This document shows, one piece after another, positions 9,409 through 17,564 of a DNA stretch of 64,000 nucleotides. Location of the stretch: assembly GCF_040049215.1 (NCBI RefSeq), contig NZ_JBDZDN010000005.1:124001-188000 (forward strand). The letters run 5' to 3'. The position numbers and the translations under genes are program-made. Source of the DNA: Mesorhizobium_K sp040049215 (GTDB lineage: Bacteria > Pseudomonadota > Alphaproteobacteria > Rhizobiales > Rhizobiaceae). Within the stretch, counting starts at the first letter, position 1. Each line of letters begins with the position of its first letter. The notes below the pieces were generated by a model, which was not told where the DNA came from, did no database searches, and saw only the letters and a list, made by a program, of their open reading frames with translations.

Positions 9409-10593
9409 ATGCTGTCGAGTTGGCGATATACGCGAATCCTGGGCCTCTTGCTCGGCCTCGGAGCCTCGATGGCTCTTGCCGTCGGCGAAGGGCGGGCCTG
9501 CGCGATCTGTTTCTCCGGGACCATAGTCACCCCTGGACAGAAACTTGATTCCGCCGATCAGGCAGTTCTTGCCGTTGCGGCGGCCAGCGAGGGCCAGTTC
9601 CACGTCATCGCGGTCGTCAAGGGCGGTGTCGGAGTTGGTGAGGTCATTGCGGATTCCGTTGTGACGCCTGGTGCCGCAGAAATCGCAATGTCCATGGACG
9701 GCCAGACTGCAACGCCGAAAGTATCGTCTGCGGCAGTCGGTGAGCCATTGTTGCTCGTCCGCAGCAGGACATCCGAGACCTGGACCAGCATCGGAACGAT
9801 CGGGGCGGAATACGCCGGCTGGTTGCGGCAGCTGGCGGCGACCAAGCACGGCGACGACAATCAACCAGCACGGCTGTGGCCGTCGAAAGTCATGGCGTGG
9901 TCGCCCCTGACGGATGCCGAATGGCGGGAACGTCTTGCACTCGTCTGGCCCCATCTGGAAGACAGCCAGGCGCTGGCGGCGGAGATTGCCTACGGCGAAC
10001 TGATGCGAGCGCCCTATGGAGCGATGCGCACGCTGAAGCCAAGGCTCGAAGCGGAAACGCTCAGAAACTGGATCGCCGATCCGAATCTGGCATCCCGGCG
10101 GTCGGTGTATACGCTGCTGCTCGGTATCGGCGGGGACCAGAATGACGCTGCCGAGCTCGAGAAACTGATCGACCAGGCGCTGCTGGCGCGAGACACAGCG
10201 AACCTTTCAGCGATGCTTGCCGCCGATCTGGAATTGCGAGGACCAGCGCGCCTCGACTGGCTTCAGGCGGCGTTTTTTGACGATCGCCAGCGCACGCTGC
10301 CTGAGATCGATGCGGCGCTGCTCGCGCTGAGCGTACACGGAGCAGCAGACGCAACGGTGCCACGCGAAAGAGTGGTCGAAGCCTATCGCTCCTTCATCAA
10401 AGCGCGAAAGCCGATGGCCGGCTTCGTTGCGATGGAGCTGGCTAACTGGAAGGCGTGGGATGCAACGGCGGACTATGTCGACATCATAAGGTCGAAGGCC
10501 GTGAAGGACCCCGCCGGGCAATTTGCGATTCTGAGCTACCTGAAGAGCAGTCCTCTGACCGTCGGGCAGGCGGCGCTGTTGCCAGCTGAATGA
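9409..10593 (+). CDS. Secreted protein of unknown function with N-terminal Cys pair
   Basis: 394 residues from the ATG at 9409, which has ACGGAGG 9 bases upstream; a longer in-frame opening to 9202 lies inside the preceding gene and is rejected. A hydrophobic signal (ILGLLLGLGASMALAV) is followed by RACAICFSG, a CxxC pair near the mature N-terminus that could bind metal or redox-cycle. Residues 60-170 look beta-rich. The C-terminal half is helical with alpha-repeat character. No family recognised. Its place between DUF3604 and the PPIase suggests it works in the envelope with them. Confidence 0.8.
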   Translation: MLSSWRYTRILGLLLGLGASMALAVGEGRACAICFSGTIVTPGQKLDSADQAVLAVAAASEGQFHVIAVVKGGVGVGEVIADSVVTPGAAEIAMSMDGQTATPKVSSAAVGEPLLLVRSRTSETWTSIGTIGAEYAGWLRQLAATKHGDDNQPARLWPSKVMAWSPLTDAEWRERLALVWPHLEDSQALAAEIAYGELMRAPYGAMRTLKPRLEAETLRNWIADPNLASRRSVYTLLLGIGGDQNDAAELEKLIDQALLARDTANLSAMLAADLELRGPARLDWLQAAFFDDRQRTLPEIDAALLALSVHGAADATVPRERVVEAYRSFIKARKPMAGFVAMELANWKAWDATADYVDIIRSKAVKDPAGQFAILSYLKSSPLTVGQAALLPAE

Positions 10594-10643
10594 CGCCTAT
10601 GGCCACTTAATCAACGGACAGATCGCTGCACAAAGCGCTTCCA

Positions 10644-11591
10644 ATGGGGACGACGGGTAACATCATGCCAAGACATGGATTGCGGCAGATTCTGAGCGAG
10701 CCGCTGCTGCATTTTTTCGTCGTCGGAGTTCTCCTCTTCGGTGGCTACCGCTTGTTCTTCGCCGAGCCGGAACAGGCAGCCGACCCGCAGCGCATAGAAT
10801 TGACTGCCGACGACATCCGCCAGCTCGCGCTGACCTGGCTTGCGCAAGGGCGGCCGGAGCCGAGCCCGGATGAAATGCGCAGCCTCGTGGAGCAGAAGGT
10901 TACGGAGGAGATCCTGTTCCGGGAAGCGATCGCGCTGGGCCTCGATCAGGATGATCAGATCATCAAGCGGCGCCTGGCGCAGAAGATGGATTTCCTGGCG
11001 GCCGATCTGGCAGCCCTGGAAGAGCCGACAGATGCCCAATTGGCGGATTGGTATTCGAAACATTCCGACCGCTTCGCGCTGCCCCCGCATGCCAGCTACC
11101 GGCACCTCTATTTCTCTCCGGACAAACGCGGGGAGAACGCACGCAACGATGCGGCCGCGGCACTTGCCGTCCTGGCCGGCAAACCCGCGGATGCGCCTGA
11201 AGGAAAAGCGCTGGCCGATACATTCATGCTGCGCAACTACTATGGCGACACCACGCCGGAACAGACTGCCAAAGAGTTCGGCCCGGCTTTTGCGGATGCG
11301 CTGTTTGGCCTGAAGCCCGGTGCGTGGCAGGTGCCGCTCCAATCCGGTTATGGCTGGCACCTCGTCTGGTTGGATTCCATCGAGCCCGGCCGCGTTCCGC
11401 TCTATGAGGAGGTCAAGCCCGATGTGAAAGCGGCGTGGCTCGATGACCGCTATCAAGAGGTCAAGCGCACGGCGCTTGAAGAGATGCGTTCCCGCTACAC
11501 GGTGGTGGTCGCTCCGCTCGATGCAATCGACCTGCGCGACATGAAAAGTCCAGTGCCGACCGGGGCGACCCTGGACGCTGCATCCCAATGA
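10644..11591 (+). CDS. Membrane-anchored parvulin-type peptidyl-prolyl isomerase
   Basis: About 315 residues. One N-terminal helix (LLHFFVVGVLLFGGYRLFF) anchors a periplasmic domain with a helical region and a PpiC/parvulin-like domain (PPHASYRHLYFSP ... PLQSGYGWHLVWLDS ... VPLYEEVKPDV). It lacks an obvious second parvulin domain, so it is smaller than SurA or PpiD. An alternative start at 10665 (MPRHGLRQ) is equally plausible, since neither has a strong ribosome site. Its stop overlaps the next start (ATGA), so it is translationally coupled to the HupE/UreJ-like gene. A chaperone role for an exported partner is inferred. Confidence 0.85.
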   Translation: MGTTGNIMPRHGLRQILSEPLLHFFVVGVLLFGGYRLFFAEPEQAADPQRIELTADDIRQLALTWLAQGRPEPSPDEMRSLVEQKVTEEILFREAIALGLDQDDQIIKRRLAQKMDFLAADLAALEEPTDAQLADWYSKHSDRFALPPHASYRHLYFSPDKRGENARNDAAAALAVLAGKPADAPEGKALADTFMLRNYYGDTTPEQTAKEFGPAFADALFGLKPGAWQVPLQSGYGWHLVWLDSIEPGRVPLYEEVKPDVKAAWLDDRYQEVKRTALEEMRSRYTVVVAPLDAIDLRDMKSPVPTGATLDAASQ

Positions 11592-12604
11592 CGGCGCAGC
11601 ATTTACACAGCGCAGGCCTTCGCCTCGCCATAGCGGTAGCGATGCTGGTACTGGCGTTGGCCGGCACAGCGGGCGCGCATGAGATACGGCCGGCCTACCT
11701 TCAGATCGATCAGGTCGGAACAAGCCGTTTCAGCGTGCTGTGGCGGACCCCGCTGCTGTCGGGCATGCGCTTGCCGGTCGTCCTGCAATTCTCGGACCGC
11801 GTCGAGAACGTCACCGAACCGACGGACCGCCAGCTCCCCGACTCGATCGTAGAGCGGCGGATCGTTGACGCCGCCGGCGGCCTGCCGGGCCAGCGGATCG
11901 ATTTTGTCGGACTTCAAGCGACGATAACGGACGTACTGGTGCGTGTGAAACTGGAGGACGGAACGGTAACCACGACGCTTGTCCGGCCGTCTCAGCCCTG
12001 GATCGATATCCAGGCACGGCAAAGCTCGTTGCAGGTGGTGAAAGTGTTCGTCGTCAGCGGCATCGAACATATTCTGTTCGGCTTCGACCATCTGCTGTTC
12101 GTGGCGGCGCTGATGCTGATCGTCCGCCGTTGGGGCATGCTGCTGAAGACGGTAACCGCCTTCACCGTCGCTCATTCGATTACGCTCACCTGCGCCACGT
12201 TGGGTTGGGTCAACCTCCCGTCGGGACCTGTCGAGATAATGATCGCCTTCAGCATTGTGCTCGTCGGTGCGGAGATCATCAGGATGGAGCGCGGCGGAAC
12301 GAGCATGGCCATAGAATGGCCGTGGATCGTGGCGTTTTTCTTCGGGCTGCTCCACGGTTTCGGTTTTGCAGGAGCGCTTGCCGATTTTGGGCTGCCTCAG
12401 GGCGACATTCCGCTCGCCCTGTTCTCGTTCAACGTCGGTGTCGAACTCGGGCAGCTGATGTTCATTGCGGCGATCCTCTTGGCAGTCAGCGCGCTGCGCA
12501 GGATCGTTGAAGTGCCGCGAGGCACTATCGTCGCATCCGCCTACGTCATCGGCATAGTGGCCGCGTTCTGGACCATTGAACGTCTGCACTCGACTTTTGC
12601 GTGA
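11588..12604 (+). CDS. HupE/UreJ_2-type membrane protein
   Basis: 338 residues. A signal peptide (AIAVAMLVLALAGTAGAHE) is followed by an extracytoplasmic beta-rich region to about residue 150. About six transmembrane helices follow, starting with the family motif SGIEHILFGFDHLLFVAALM and continuing through FTVAHSITLT and FFFGLLHGFGFAGAL. The histidines in these helices are typical of HupE/UreJ metal-permease relatives, which are linked to nickel in characterised cases. No urease or hydrogenase gene is nearby, so nickel transport is only a possibility. Starts inside the PPIase stop (ATGA). Confidence 0.85.
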   Translation: MTAQHLHSAGLRLAIAVAMLVLALAGTAGAHEIRPAYLQIDQVGTSRFSVLWRTPLLSGMRLPVVLQFSDRVENVTEPTDRQLPDSIVERRIVDAAGGLPGQRIDFVGLQATITDVLVRVKLEDGTVTTTLVRPSQPWIDIQARQSSLQVVKVFVVSGIEHILFGFDHLLFVAALMLIVRRWGMLLKTVTAFTVAHSITLTCATLGWVNLPSGPVEIMIAFSIVLVGAEIIRMERGGTSMAIEWPWIVAFFFGLLHGFGFAGALADFGLPQGDIPLALFSFNVGVELGQLMFIAAILLAVSALRRIVEVPRGTIVASAYVIGIVAAFWTIERLHSTFA

Positions 12605-12960
12605 CCGCTGGCGCAGTCCAACCATTGAAATTCAACGCGCGCCCGTTGCTCCCGCCACGGCGCGGCCTTGCGCTTTGGAAACGCACGTGGCTGTGACGAT
12701 GAGAACATCAATTTCGATCCAATGCTTACAGTGGGGGTGTAGGTGCGTCGCCAATGGCAACTCGGCTTTGTGCTGTCGGGAGTTGGCTGAAGGGGAAAGG
12801 CTCATGCTGCCCGGCAGTTCTTGACGCGTCTCGCGAGGGAATCCGCCGGCGGGCATGCCGGACAAAACCGCGCCGATCTTCTAGAGGGCGATCGCTGCGC
12901 CGCGTCCACCACCCAGAGCAGGAGATCTCGGCGGAGGACGCCACAACACAACCCCCTGAC
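12605..12960. other. Gap between HupE/UreJ gene and RIT element
   Basis: 356 bases with no gene I can support. The left boundary of the recombinase element must lie here, since everything to the right on the minus strand belongs to it. I could not find a terminal repeat matching the other side by eye. Confidence 0.45.
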
Positions 12961-13956
12961 TCACAACGATTTCAAAAAGGCCATGAGATCTTTATCCTCC
13001 TTCCACGAGCGAGCGGGGTGTGCCTGACCGACTTCGCAAAGAGCTACAGCGTTGGCTTTCAGCGTGAGGTCTATTTCGGCATAGATGTTGGTGGTGCTGA
13101 TCGAGACATGGCCGAGCCAGGCGCGGATGGTATTGATGTCCACGCCGGCGAGAACGAGGTGGCAGGCCGTCGTGTGCCGGATCACATGCGGGGTTATCGC
13201 CCTTTCAGCCAATTTCGGCACTCGGGCCGCGCAACGCCCGATAAGGCGATAGACCCCGAAGCGGGTAAAAGGCGTTCCTAGCCTGCTGACAAATACGGCG
13301 TCATCGACCGAGCGATAGAGAACCTCGTCTGCCAGAACTCGTTCGGTTTCCGGCCACAGTGGGCACTGGCGCGTCTTGCCGCCTTTCCCGTGCAGCGCAG
13401 CAATATCGTGACCGCCATTCCCGCCCCCGATTTGCAGATCGCGCACCCTCAATTGCGTAGCCTCGGAGACACGCGCCCCGGCGTTATAGAGAAAGAGGAG
13501 AAGGGCGTATTCGCTGCGGCCGCGCTTGGTCTTGCGGTCGGGCACGGCGAGCATGGCCTCCACTTCCGCCCGGGTCAGCCATCCGACCGGTGGTGGCATG
13601 GATTTCTTCGACTCGATGGCCCGGATGTGACCGCACCATTCGACATGCGCCGGATCCCGGCTGCCGATGAAGCGAGCAAATGCCCGGATGGCGGAGAGCC
13701 TTTGGTTGCGCGTCCGGGCAGAGCATCCGCGATCTTCCTCGAGATGTGCGAGGAACTGCAGCACCAGCCGGGAGGTGAGATCACGGACGGCCAGCCGGTC
13801 CACGGGCTTGCGCAGCTTGCGGCTGACAAACGGTAGGAGAAGGCTGAAGGTGTCCCGGTAGCTCTTGCGGGTGTTCCGAGCCAGATTGCGTTCAGTGACG
13901 ATAAATTCGCACAGGAAGCGTCGGAGCCATGGGCCAAGTGTTACCTGCTCAGGCAT
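12961..13956 (-). CDS. ritC: RIT tyrosine recombinase C
   Basis: 331 residues from the ATG at 13956, which has GGAGG close upstream and overlaps the ritB stop by 8 bases. An N-terminal SAM-like core-binding domain is followed by a catalytic domain with Arg in GARVSEATQL, the HxxR box HVIRHTTACHL, LGHVSIS and the nucleophile Tyr in TTNIYAEID. All catalytic residues look present, so it should be active. The last gene of the trio. Confidence 0.9.
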   Translation of the reverse strand: MPEQVTLGPWLRRFLCEFIVTERNLARNTRKSYRDTFSLLLPFVSRKLRKPVDRLAVRDLTSRLVLQFLAHLEEDRGCSARTRNQRLSAIRAFARFIGSRDPAHVEWCGHIRAIESKKSMPPPVGWLTRAEVEAMLAVPDRKTKRGRSEYALLLFLYNAGARVSEATQLRVRDLQIGGGNGGHDIAALHGKGGKTRQCPLWPETERVLADEVLYRSVDDAVFVSRLGTPFTRFGVYRLIGRCAARVPKLAERAITPHVIRHTTACHLVLAGVDINTIRAWLGHVSISTTNIYAEIDLTLKANAVALCEVGQAHPARSWKEDKDLMAFLKSL

Positions 13957-14899
13957 CCTGGCCTCCCTGCACGTAGCGAGCAAAACGCAGCGACGCCTGC
14001 TGCAGAAGCTCCGGCGTCATCGACAGATAGACCTTCGTGCCCTCCAGATCGGAATGACCGAGATAGGTGGAGAGAACGGGCAGCAAACGTTGCACATCAG
14101 CACCTTGGCGATACCAGGCGGTCAGGCTGTGAACCGCGAAGCTGTGCCGAAGGTCGTGCATGCGCGGGATCTGTCGCCCGCCTGCCATGCCATGGATCGC
14201 GGCGATGCGCCGCAGCGCGTCGAATGCGGTCTGGACGGTGCTGCTAGCGAGCCGGGTGCCGTCCTGGTTCGTCAAAAGGAAGGAAGTCTCGCCGTGCGCA
14301 AGCTCGCCGTACCGCCGCCGGGGCATGTAGTTCGCCAGCACCGTTCCAAGCTGGGGTCCGATCGGAACCAGACGGCTCTTATAGAACTTCGTGGCGCGTA
14401 TGGTCAGAACGCGTTCCGCCAGATCGACGTCCGCGAGTGTGAGACCTGTCGCTTCACAGAAGCGTAATCCAGCTCCGTACAGCAGAAGAAGCAGAGTCCG
14501 GAACGTCGCCGCGTCGAACTGAACCGCACCGAGCCGGCTGCGCTCCAAAGCCGCAGGGTCAAGGAGCCGTCGCAACTCATTATGCGAGTAGATATACGGC
14601 GGCGTCCGGGGCGGCGATTTCGGTTCGTTGGTCGGGAGCGGTGAGCGCGTCGCATCGCCACGGCTGATCGCATGGCGCCAGAAGCCGGCAATGGCGTAAT
14701 ACTTGTTCTCACGATGTCGGGACAGTGACCTCCTACCTGCCAGAAAGGCCAGCACCTGTGTCGTGGTGACCGCGTCGCAGGTGCCATCTCCATCGGCATA
14801 TCGGAGGAAGTGACGCAGGAGGTTCGCCCCGGTCGTGAACTTGGCGCCATGGGCCTGTCGCCAGAGGACGTATTGCTCGATAGCGTCGCGCAACGTCAT
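13949..14899 (-). CDS. ritB: RIT tyrosine recombinase B
   Basis: 316 residues. Core-binding region at about 1-90; catalytic domain with Arg in GAGLRFCEATGL, box HDLRHSFAVHSL, YLGHSDLEGT and Tyr in KVYLSMTPE. Start overlaps the ritA stop (ATGA at 14896-14899); end overlaps the ritC start. Complete, with no missing catalytic residue visible. Confidence 0.9.
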   Translation of the reverse strand: MTLRDAIEQYVLWRQAHGAKFTTGANLLRHFLRYADGDGTCDAVTTTQVLAFLAGRRSLSRHRENKYYAIAGFWRHAISRGDATRSPLPTNEPKSPPRTPPYIYSHNELRRLLDPAALERSRLGAVQFDAATFRTLLLLLYGAGLRFCEATGLTLADVDLAERVLTIRATKFYKSRLVPIGPQLGTVLANYMPRRRYGELAHGETSFLLTNQDGTRLASSTVQTAFDALRRIAAIHGMAGGRQIPRMHDLRHSFAVHSLTAWYRQGADVQRLLPVLSTYLGHSDLEGTKVYLSMTPELLQQASLRFARYVQGGQDA

Positions 14900-16143
14900 G
14901 CCAGCCCCTCCAGATCGAGGGCCGCCACCTCGCGAAGTGCCGTGAGATTGACCTTTGCGTAAATAGCGGTGGAGGATGGGTCGCGGTGCCCGAGAAAGTC
15001 CCCAATCACCTTCATCGACATGCCCTGATCCAGAAGATGCTGGGCTGCAGCATGGCGCAAGGCATGTGTGCCGCGTCGGCCTGAGACGATGCCAATGCCG
15101 GCCAGCCGATCACGGACCATCTTGCCTAAGGCCGCTCTGCCAAGCGGTCGGATGGGAGCGTGCGCTGTGAAGAAGAGGTTGCGCCCGAAGCCGGTAGGCC
15201 GCGCCTCCCGTACATACCGCAAGATGGCATGTCCGACCTGATGCGACAGAGGCCAGAGATGGGTCCGACCGGGCTTCGGGCAGCGGACACGGAGCCTATC
15301 GTTCTCCCAGTCCAGATCGTCCAGTTGCAGGCCACGGACTTCCCCGGCTCGCAGTCCATAAGCGATGAGAAGCATCAGGATCGCCGTGTCGCGCTTGTCG
15401 ACCGCACGATCCCCCACAACAGAAGCGAGCAGGTGCAGAACATCCGCGCGCCCGAGGCCCTTCGGCACGCTCTCATCGGCCATAAACCGGGGCGCCATGA
15501 TTCCCGCAGCCAGCCCCGCTCGGCACCAACCGCGCGCTTCGGCAAACAGAAAGAAGGCCCTCAGACGCTGAGCGTAGTCATGTTTCGTTCGACGGCTCCA
15601 GGCTCCTCGCCTGTGCTCGGCCGCAATGACGTCGTCGATGTTGGTTATCCGGATGTCGTTGAGGGCGACATCTTTTCCAGCCAACCGGCAGAAGAAGTGG
15701 TCCGCGGCGGCGCAGTAGGCTTGTATGGTCGCCGTGGAGAGGCCACGTTCCTGGCGCAGCCATTTTTTGAAGATCGCGACCTCTGCGCCGTACAGATGGC
15801 GCTGGTGTTCAGGTTCATCGAGCCATCCCAGGAAGCGCAGCCATTGTATTCCGCGACTGACAAAGTGTGCTTTCGCCTTGGGCGAAGCTGTCCCAGCATA
15901 TCTGTGACCCTTTGGCAGAGCCCAGATTGCTGCTGCGGCTTCTATTTGGGGAACGCTGACTCCGTCGCCTTCTCGCAAATGCAGTAGTCGAACGAGACTG
16001 AGTTGATCGTTCGCATTCTTGCGTAATGTTGTTCGGCGAGCACCCAGTTCATTCAGGTGTCGAAGGTACTGAGCGCGTTGCTCAGACAGGGGCGTTGCTC
16101 GATATCTCGCAGCGGTTTGAGGAAAGAAGATTGCTTCAAACAT
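14896..16143 (-). CDS. ritA: RIT tyrosine recombinase A
   Basis: 415 residues from the ATG at 16143, chosen for the GGAGG 7 bases upstream; an in-frame ATG ten codons earlier lacks one. Core-binding domain at about 110-200; catalytic domain with Arg in YGLRAGEVRGL, HALRHAAAQHLL, FLGHRDPSS and Tyr in TAIYAKVN. First gene of the trio. A short dyad, GCCTCC/GGAGGC, surrounds its ribosome site and might modulate its translation. Confidence 0.9.
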   Translation of the reverse strand: MFEAIFFPQTAARYRATPLSEQRAQYLRHLNELGARRTTLRKNANDQLSLVRLLHLREGDGVSVPQIEAAAAIWALPKGHRYAGTASPKAKAHFVSRGIQWLRFLGWLDEPEHQRHLYGAEVAIFKKWLRQERGLSTATIQAYCAAADHFFCRLAGKDVALNDIRITNIDDVIAAEHRRGAWSRRTKHDYAQRLRAFFLFAEARGWCRAGLAAGIMAPRFMADESVPKGLGRADVLHLLASVVGDRAVDKRDTAILMLLIAYGLRAGEVRGLQLDDLDWENDRLRVRCPKPGRTHLWPLSHQVGHAILRYVREARPTGFGRNLFFTAHAPIRPLGRAALGKMVRDRLAGIGIVSGRRGTHALRHAAAQHLLDQGMSMKVIGDFLGHRDPSSTAIYAKVNLTALREVAALDLEGLA

Positions 16144-16225
16144 ACTCGTGCCTCCATGTTGGTGGAGGCTCAAGCTTCCGCACCGCGCACCTTGACGAAA
16201 GCTCTGTTGCGTAGAAGGTGCTCAA

Positions 16226-17257
16226 TTATCTGTAAGTAAAGCAGCAATCCTGCGGCGCGAGTTGGATGCGCAGTGTCGTTCGCAGCGCGCGGATGCCTAA
16301 TGTGCGCAGGTCCTCGTTAAAGTCGCCCATCCGCGGAGACAGGGCAAGCGCCTCAATGCCTGCTGCTTCGGCGCGTTCGGTCAATGCCGCGAGCGCCGTG
16401 TCGCCAGCGGCGTCGGCGTCGCGGGCGATGTAGAGCCGACGCAGCGTCGGCGGGAGCAGAAGGGCTGCAAGGTGGTTGGCCGAGAGCGCGGCCGCCATCG
16501 GCATGGCCGGCAGCGCACAGTGCAGCGACAGCATCGTCTCGATGCCTTCGCCGACCGCGAGGACGTTGTCGGCAGCACCAAAGCGGACGGCATGGCCGAG
16601 GAGACCGCCCATGGCCCGGCGCGGCGTGTCGACCGGCGCCTTGCCTGAACCGTCGCAGGCAAGCCAGGTGCGATGCGCGCCGGTGATCCTCCCTTCGAGA
16701 TCGGTGACAGCGCCGACCATCGCTGGCCATGTCTCGGTCGGGCCATGATCCTCAGGTCGATAGTAGCAGCATGGATGGAATCGCAGACTGCCCGTGCCGC
16801 GCAAGTTCCTGATGCCACGGTTGCGCAAATAGGTGGCGACCAGCGTGCCGCTGATCGATAGCGACACGGCGAAGAGGCGCTGCGCCGCTTCGGGCGATCC
16901 GGCGGGAACAGGTGTGCGAACAGATGTTGGGGCCCGGCGGAGTTCGGGCTGCGGCAGGCTCAGAAAGCGCCGCGCCTCATCGGCGACATCGCGAAAGTCG
17001 ATGAGACCGCAGCTCTCGCGGATGATGTCGAGGAGATCGCCATATTCGGCCGTTGCGGCATCGCTCCAATGCCCGGCGGCGCCGGGACCGGATTCCGGCC
17101 CGCTGAGCCGGACGAACATCGATCGGCCGGGCGTATTGCGAACGTCGCCCACCGTCCAGTAGCGGCCTTGGCGCCGCCCGTTGGACAGATAATGGCGGCA
17201 TACCGCCTCGGCATGGCGAGCCAGGCGGCGCGCCAGTTCGGAAGCGTCGCGGGGCAT
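16226..17257 (-). CDS. Toprim-domain (DUF7146-like) mobile-element protein, C-terminus probably truncated
   Basis: 343 residues from the ATG at 17257 (GGAGG 7 bases upstream). The N-terminal domain has YWTVGDVRNTPGRSMFVRL and a helical region; the C-terminal half carries a toprim-like core: VGEGIETMLSL, then YIARDADAAGDTAL. Such proteins are primase-like components of large alphaproteobacterial elements. The sequence runs normally to IQLAPQD and then ends in CCFTYR just before the recombinase trio, so the last residues appear to be replaced by element DNA (inference from the abrupt change). Function may be retained because the toprim core is whole. Confidence 0.8.
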   Translation of the reverse strand: MPRDASELARRLARHAEAVCRHYLSNGRRQGRYWTVGDVRNTPGRSMFVRLSGPESGPGAAGHWSDAATAEYGDLLDIIRESCGLIDFRDVADEARRFLSLPQPELRRAPTSVRTPVPAGSPEAAQRLFAVSLSISGTLVATYLRNRGIRNLRGTGSLRFHPCCYYRPEDHGPTETWPAMVGAVTDLEGRITGAHRTWLACDGSGKAPVDTPRRAMGGLLGHAVRFGAADNVLAVGEGIETMLSLHCALPAMPMAAALSANHLAALLLPPTLRRLYIARDADAAGDTALAALTERAEAAGIEALALSPRMGDFNEDLRTLGIRALRTTLRIQLAPQDCCFTYR

Positions 17258-17553
17258 CACGACACCTCCCGCGCGCTGATATTATGTTGAGTAGAGGCCG
17301 TCGATCGCCTGTGGGACAGCGCCCAATCGCGGGAGCGCAACATAACCCTCCGCGCAACATATTCGACCCATTTGCCGGCCCGACCCTTGGCGTTCTCCTT
17401 CAGCCGGACATGCATGGAGCGGCCGCGCGAATTGCGGACATCGCCAACGATCCAGTGGTTGCCGGACCGATGGCCGTTGGAGAGATATTCGCGGCACACT
17501 GCCTCGGCATCTTCGCCAAGGCGGCGTGCCAGCTCGGAGGCCGAGCCCGTCAT
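17257..17553 (-). pseudogene. Truncated N-terminal paralogue of the toprim gene
   Basis: 98 codons whose first 60 closely match the start of the downstream toprim protein (SELARRL..EAVCR.YLSNG.., VGDVRN..GRSM.VRL). After GKWVEY the match is lost and the frame ends at a TGA overlapping the toprim start. It looks like the remnant of a tandem duplicate that lost its toprim core; a short free-standing protein cannot be excluded. Confidence 0.6.
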
Positions 17554-17564
17554 GATCCCCTCCC

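Larger units (their letters stand above)
12961..16143 (-). mobile_element. Recombinase-In-Trio (RIT) element, three overlapping tyrosine recombinases
   Basis: Three different tyrosine recombinases of 415, 316 and 331 residues lie head to tail with 4- and 8-base overlaps and the same size order as described RIT elements (RitA, RitB, RitC). The given limits are coding limits; the real ends lie outside, probably within 12605-12960 and 16144-16260. The right side abuts the apparently truncated end of a toprim gene. I did not find the terminal inverted repeats by eye. Confidence 0.85.

Noticed and set aside
12900..16260. Terminal inverted repeats of the RIT element
   Set aside because: I compared both flanks by eye and found no convincing matching repeat; only short chance matches such as CTTACAG.
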